Assembly (NCBI GenBank): GCA_002440625.1
Contig: DJUV01000267.1
Span: 1-7,252 of the forward strand
Length of the DNA stretch: 7,252 nt
From: Rhodobacteraceae bacterium UBA6273
Lineage (GTDB): Bacteria > Pseudomonadota > Alphaproteobacteria > Rhodobacterales > Rhodobacteraceae
Direction: 5' to 3'
The notes below the pieces were generated by a model, which saw nothing but the letters and a program-made list of their open reading frames with translations, had not been told where the DNA came from and ran no database searches. Below, piece by piece: positions 6,465 through 7,252 of this stretch; the stretch's first letter is position 1; the number at the start of each line of letters is the position of its first letter. The position numbers and the translations under genes were made by a program.

Positions 6465-7252
6465 GTGGTTTCGCAGATCACAGGCGCGTTCGTGCGTGCG
6501 TTGCTCGTATTGGTGTTGATCGCGACGCCTTCGCTGATGCTGCCATCCGTCCCCGCCGACACCACGCAGATTGTCGCCCTCGTGGCGCTTTTCGCCGCCG
6601 CCCTGACCTTCTTCGAGTATGCCTCAACCTATCCCGGACTGGTGGAATTCCGCGACGCGCCGCCCTTCAACCGCGTCCGCTTCCTGTCGCTTTTCGTGAC
6701 GGTCCTGCTCTTGTCGACCATCGTGCGCGGCCAGACCATGCCGACCACGCTCACCGATTTCATCGAAGCGCTTGGCAACAAGCTTGGCGGCGTGATCGAT
6801 GTGCCCTACAGCCCGGTGCGCCTGGTCGTCCTCATGCTCCCCGAGGATATGAGTCTGCGCCACCTGATCCTGGTGCGCACGGCGGCGGGCTTGAGCTACC
6901 TGATCTCGCTCACCACGCTGATCGTCTTCGTCATTACCATGCGGGTCATCGGCTGGCCGAACCGCATGGGCAGCTTCAACGTCTGGATCAACCTGCCGAC
7001 CTTTGATCCGACCACCGGCGGCGACGTGGTGGAACGGCTAGAGCGGGACGCGCGCTTCAACATCGCGCTCGGCTTCCTGCTGCCTTTCCTGATCCCGGCC
7101 GCCGTGAAGGTCGCCTCGATCGCCTTCCAGCCGGTGACACTGGAAAGCCCGCAAACCCTGATCTGGACGATGACCGCATGGGCCTTCCTTCCCGCCAGCC
7201 TTCTGATGCGTGGCATCGCCATGGGCCGCATTGCCGGCATGATCGCCGAGAA
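6465..7252 (+). CDS. Unrecognised multi-pass membrane protein, N-terminal part (cut by right edge)
   Basis: The frame is open from GTG 6465 to the window edge (262 codons) with a good GAGGG ribosome site. I do not recognise a named family. The product begins MVSQITGAFVRALL and has about six hydrophobic stretches: residues 10-27, 33-52, 72-88, 142-160, 199-221 and 231-253. Between the third and fourth lies a roughly 50-residue section (90-140) with few charges. A polar loop of about 35 residues containing DPTTGGDVVERLERDARFN lies at 165-199. No Walker, heme-binding or metal motif is visible. GC-ending codons match the neighbouring genes, so this looks like resident chromosome rather than recent transfer. 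It follows the leuD terminator and is probably its own transcription unit. It may be a lineage-conserved hypothetical protein, but I cannot show that from sequence alone. Confidence 0.85.
   Translation, partial: MVSQITGAFVRALLVLVLIATPSLMLPSVPADTTQIVALVALFAAALTFFEYASTYPGLVEFRDAPPFNRVRFLSLFVTVLLLSTIVRGQTMPTTLTDFIEALGNKLGGVIDVPYSPVRLVVLMLPEDMSLRHLILVRTAAGLSYLISLTTLIVFVITMRVIGWPNRMGSFNVWINLPTFDPTTGGDVVERLERDARFNIALGFLLPFLIPAAVKVASIAFQPVTLESPQTLIWTMTAWAFLPASLLMRGIAMGRIAGMIAE

Noticed and set aside
1..7252. tRNA, rRNA, CRISPR array, insertion sequence or phage remnants
   Set aside because: No cloverleaf-like region, regularly spaced repeats, transposase or integrase frames, or terminal inverted repeats were seen on either strand.

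Overview
The window reads as chromosomal DNA of a GC-rich alphaproteobacterium, most likely Rhodobacterales. This is inferred from base composition, strongly GC-ending codons, a leucine locus split by a small membrane protein gene, and the general look of the proteins. No mobile element, CRISPR array, tRNA or rRNA was found. The content is mostly housekeeping metabolism and membrane proteins, and I see no convincing undescribed multi-gene system.

Layout: (1) Positions 1-665, minus strand, hold the N-terminal 221 codons of an MscS-type mechanosensitive channel cut by the left edge. (2) Positions 666-950 are a divergent intergenic region that must hold promoters for the genes on both sides. (3) Positions 951-3368 encode a complete 805-residue membrane-bound PQQ-dependent dehydrogenase of the glucose/quinate/shikimate family. 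It keeps the PQQ and catalytic residues but appears to lack two histidines tied to glucose handling in the E. coli enzyme. (4) Positions 3369-3616 are a 248-base leader before leuC, with two overlapping hairpins and a short reading frame containing three consecutive Leu codons. (5) Positions 3617-6190 hold leuC, a six-segment HdeD/DUF308-like membrane protein and leuD, all forward and closely spaced, ended by a clear rho-independent terminator at 6215-6243. (6) Positions 6244-6464 are an intergenic stretch with a small upstream reading frame. (7) Positions 6465-7252 are the start of an unrecognised multi-pass membrane protein cut by the right edge.

How the genes work together: LeuC and LeuD are the two subunits of isopropylmalate isomerase (2-isopropylmalate to 3-isopropylmalate) in leucine biosynthesis. 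The membrane protein between them is probably co-transcribed and translationally coupled to leuC, but nothing in its sequence ties it to leucine synthesis. The dehydrogenase would oxidise a sugar, polyol or cyclic acid in the periplasm and pass electrons to membrane quinone. It needs PQQ made by genes outside the window. The channel and the last gene are separate transcription units running out of the window.
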